Assembly (NCBI GenBank): GCA_016297645.1
Contig: JAEDGF010000028.1
Location: 1 to 23,679 of the forward strand
DNA length: 23,679 nucleotides
Direction: 5' to 3'
Source: Clostridiaceae bacterium
GTDB lineage: Bacteria > Bacillota > Clostridia > Oscillospirales > Acutalibacteraceae
Shown here: piece after piece, positions 23,627 through 23,679 of the stretch
Layout: each line of letters starts with the position of its first letter
How positions within the stretch are numbered: position 1 is the first letter of the stretch
The notes under the pieces: model-generated
Told to the model about the DNA's origin: nothing
The model's database searches: none
Seen by the model: the letters and a program-made list of their open reading frames with translations, nothing else
Position numbers and translations under genes: made by a program

Positions 23627-23679
23627 TTAGGCTGACGGGACTTGAACCCGTGTCGGTTTTGACCGGCTGGTTTTCGCTC
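23627..23679 (-). tRNA. Possible partial class-II tRNA (3' half), cut by window edge
   Basis: On the minus strand, a T arm ACGGG-TTCAAGT-CCCGT (23635-23651) is preceded by a long variable arm that can pair CCGGT with ACCGA, as in tRNA-Ser or tRNA-Leu, and an ACCAG that could be the 3' side of the anticodon stem. A seven-base acceptor strand CAGCCTA follows the T arm; CCA is not encoded. The visible anticodon loop reads AGCGAAA, which lacks the expected U at position 33, so this may be degraded or not a tRNA. The 5' half lies outside the window. Confidence 0.35.

Noticed and set aside
1..23679. CRISPR arrays, insertion sequences, prophage genes
   Set aside because: I saw no regularly spaced direct repeats, transposase, integrase or phage structural genes in any frame.

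Overview
The window looks like a chromosomal stretch from a spore-forming, anaerobic Clostridia bacterium, most likely an Oscillospiraceae/Ruminococcaceae-type gut lineage. The basis is a spoIIGA-sigE pair, PdaA-type, PrmA, YhaM-like, DUF3842 and DUF6320-like proteins, strong GGAGG ribosome binding sites, TTGACA/TATAAT-type promoters, and Gram-positive lipoprotein signals. Taxonomy is inferred from gene content only. There is no transposase, phage gene, rRNA operon or CRISPR array.

Left part, minus strand (1-5358). At the edge is a small accessory cluster: the start of a truncated gene, a frameshifted 81-codon gene, and a CPCC-type cysteine-rich protein with its own promoter. Next comes a three-gene FecCD-type ABC importer operon (permease, ATPase, binding lipoprotein, 3888 to 858). 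It is driven by a clear promoter followed by a structured leader of about 180 nt. The leader ends in an intrinsic terminator about ten bases before the permease start, which suggests transcription attenuation by an RNA I cannot assign. Upstream lie a DUF3842 gene, a 32-residue amphipathic peptide gene with its own promoter and terminator, and trmL, which carries an apparent one-base frameshift in its N-terminal motif.

Middle, plus strand (5484-11066). In order: a 62-residue Ala/Gly/Lys-rich small protein, a PdaA-like peptidoglycan deacetylase lipoprotein, a yhaM-like 3'-5' exoribonuclease with prmA in one operon, and the sporulation pair spoIIGA-sigE. The spoIIG promoter shows a Spo0A-box-like element with a long spacer. 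Two tandem terminators follow sigE, and sigG is not next to it.

Right part, plus strand (11130-23616). A three-gene operon encodes a condensation-superfamily acyltransferase-like protein, a zinc-ribbon membrane protein and a secreted lipoprotein. After a strong terminator and a new promoter comes a tightly packed six-gene operon: a zinc-ribbon membrane protein, a membrane-anchored protein with two extracytoplasmic zinc ribbons and Ig-like (Big_2) repeats, a GPH-family sugar:cation symporter, a GH92 alpha-mannosidase, a clan GH-A hydrolase, and a DUF5054 (GH38-like) protein. The enzymes lack signal peptides, so I infer uptake and cytosolic breakdown of mannose-containing oligosaccharides such as N-glycan or mannan fragments. 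The two zinc-ribbon surface proteins at the head of that operon are the least understood part of the window. A partial tRNA-like 3' half lies at the right edge on the minus strand.
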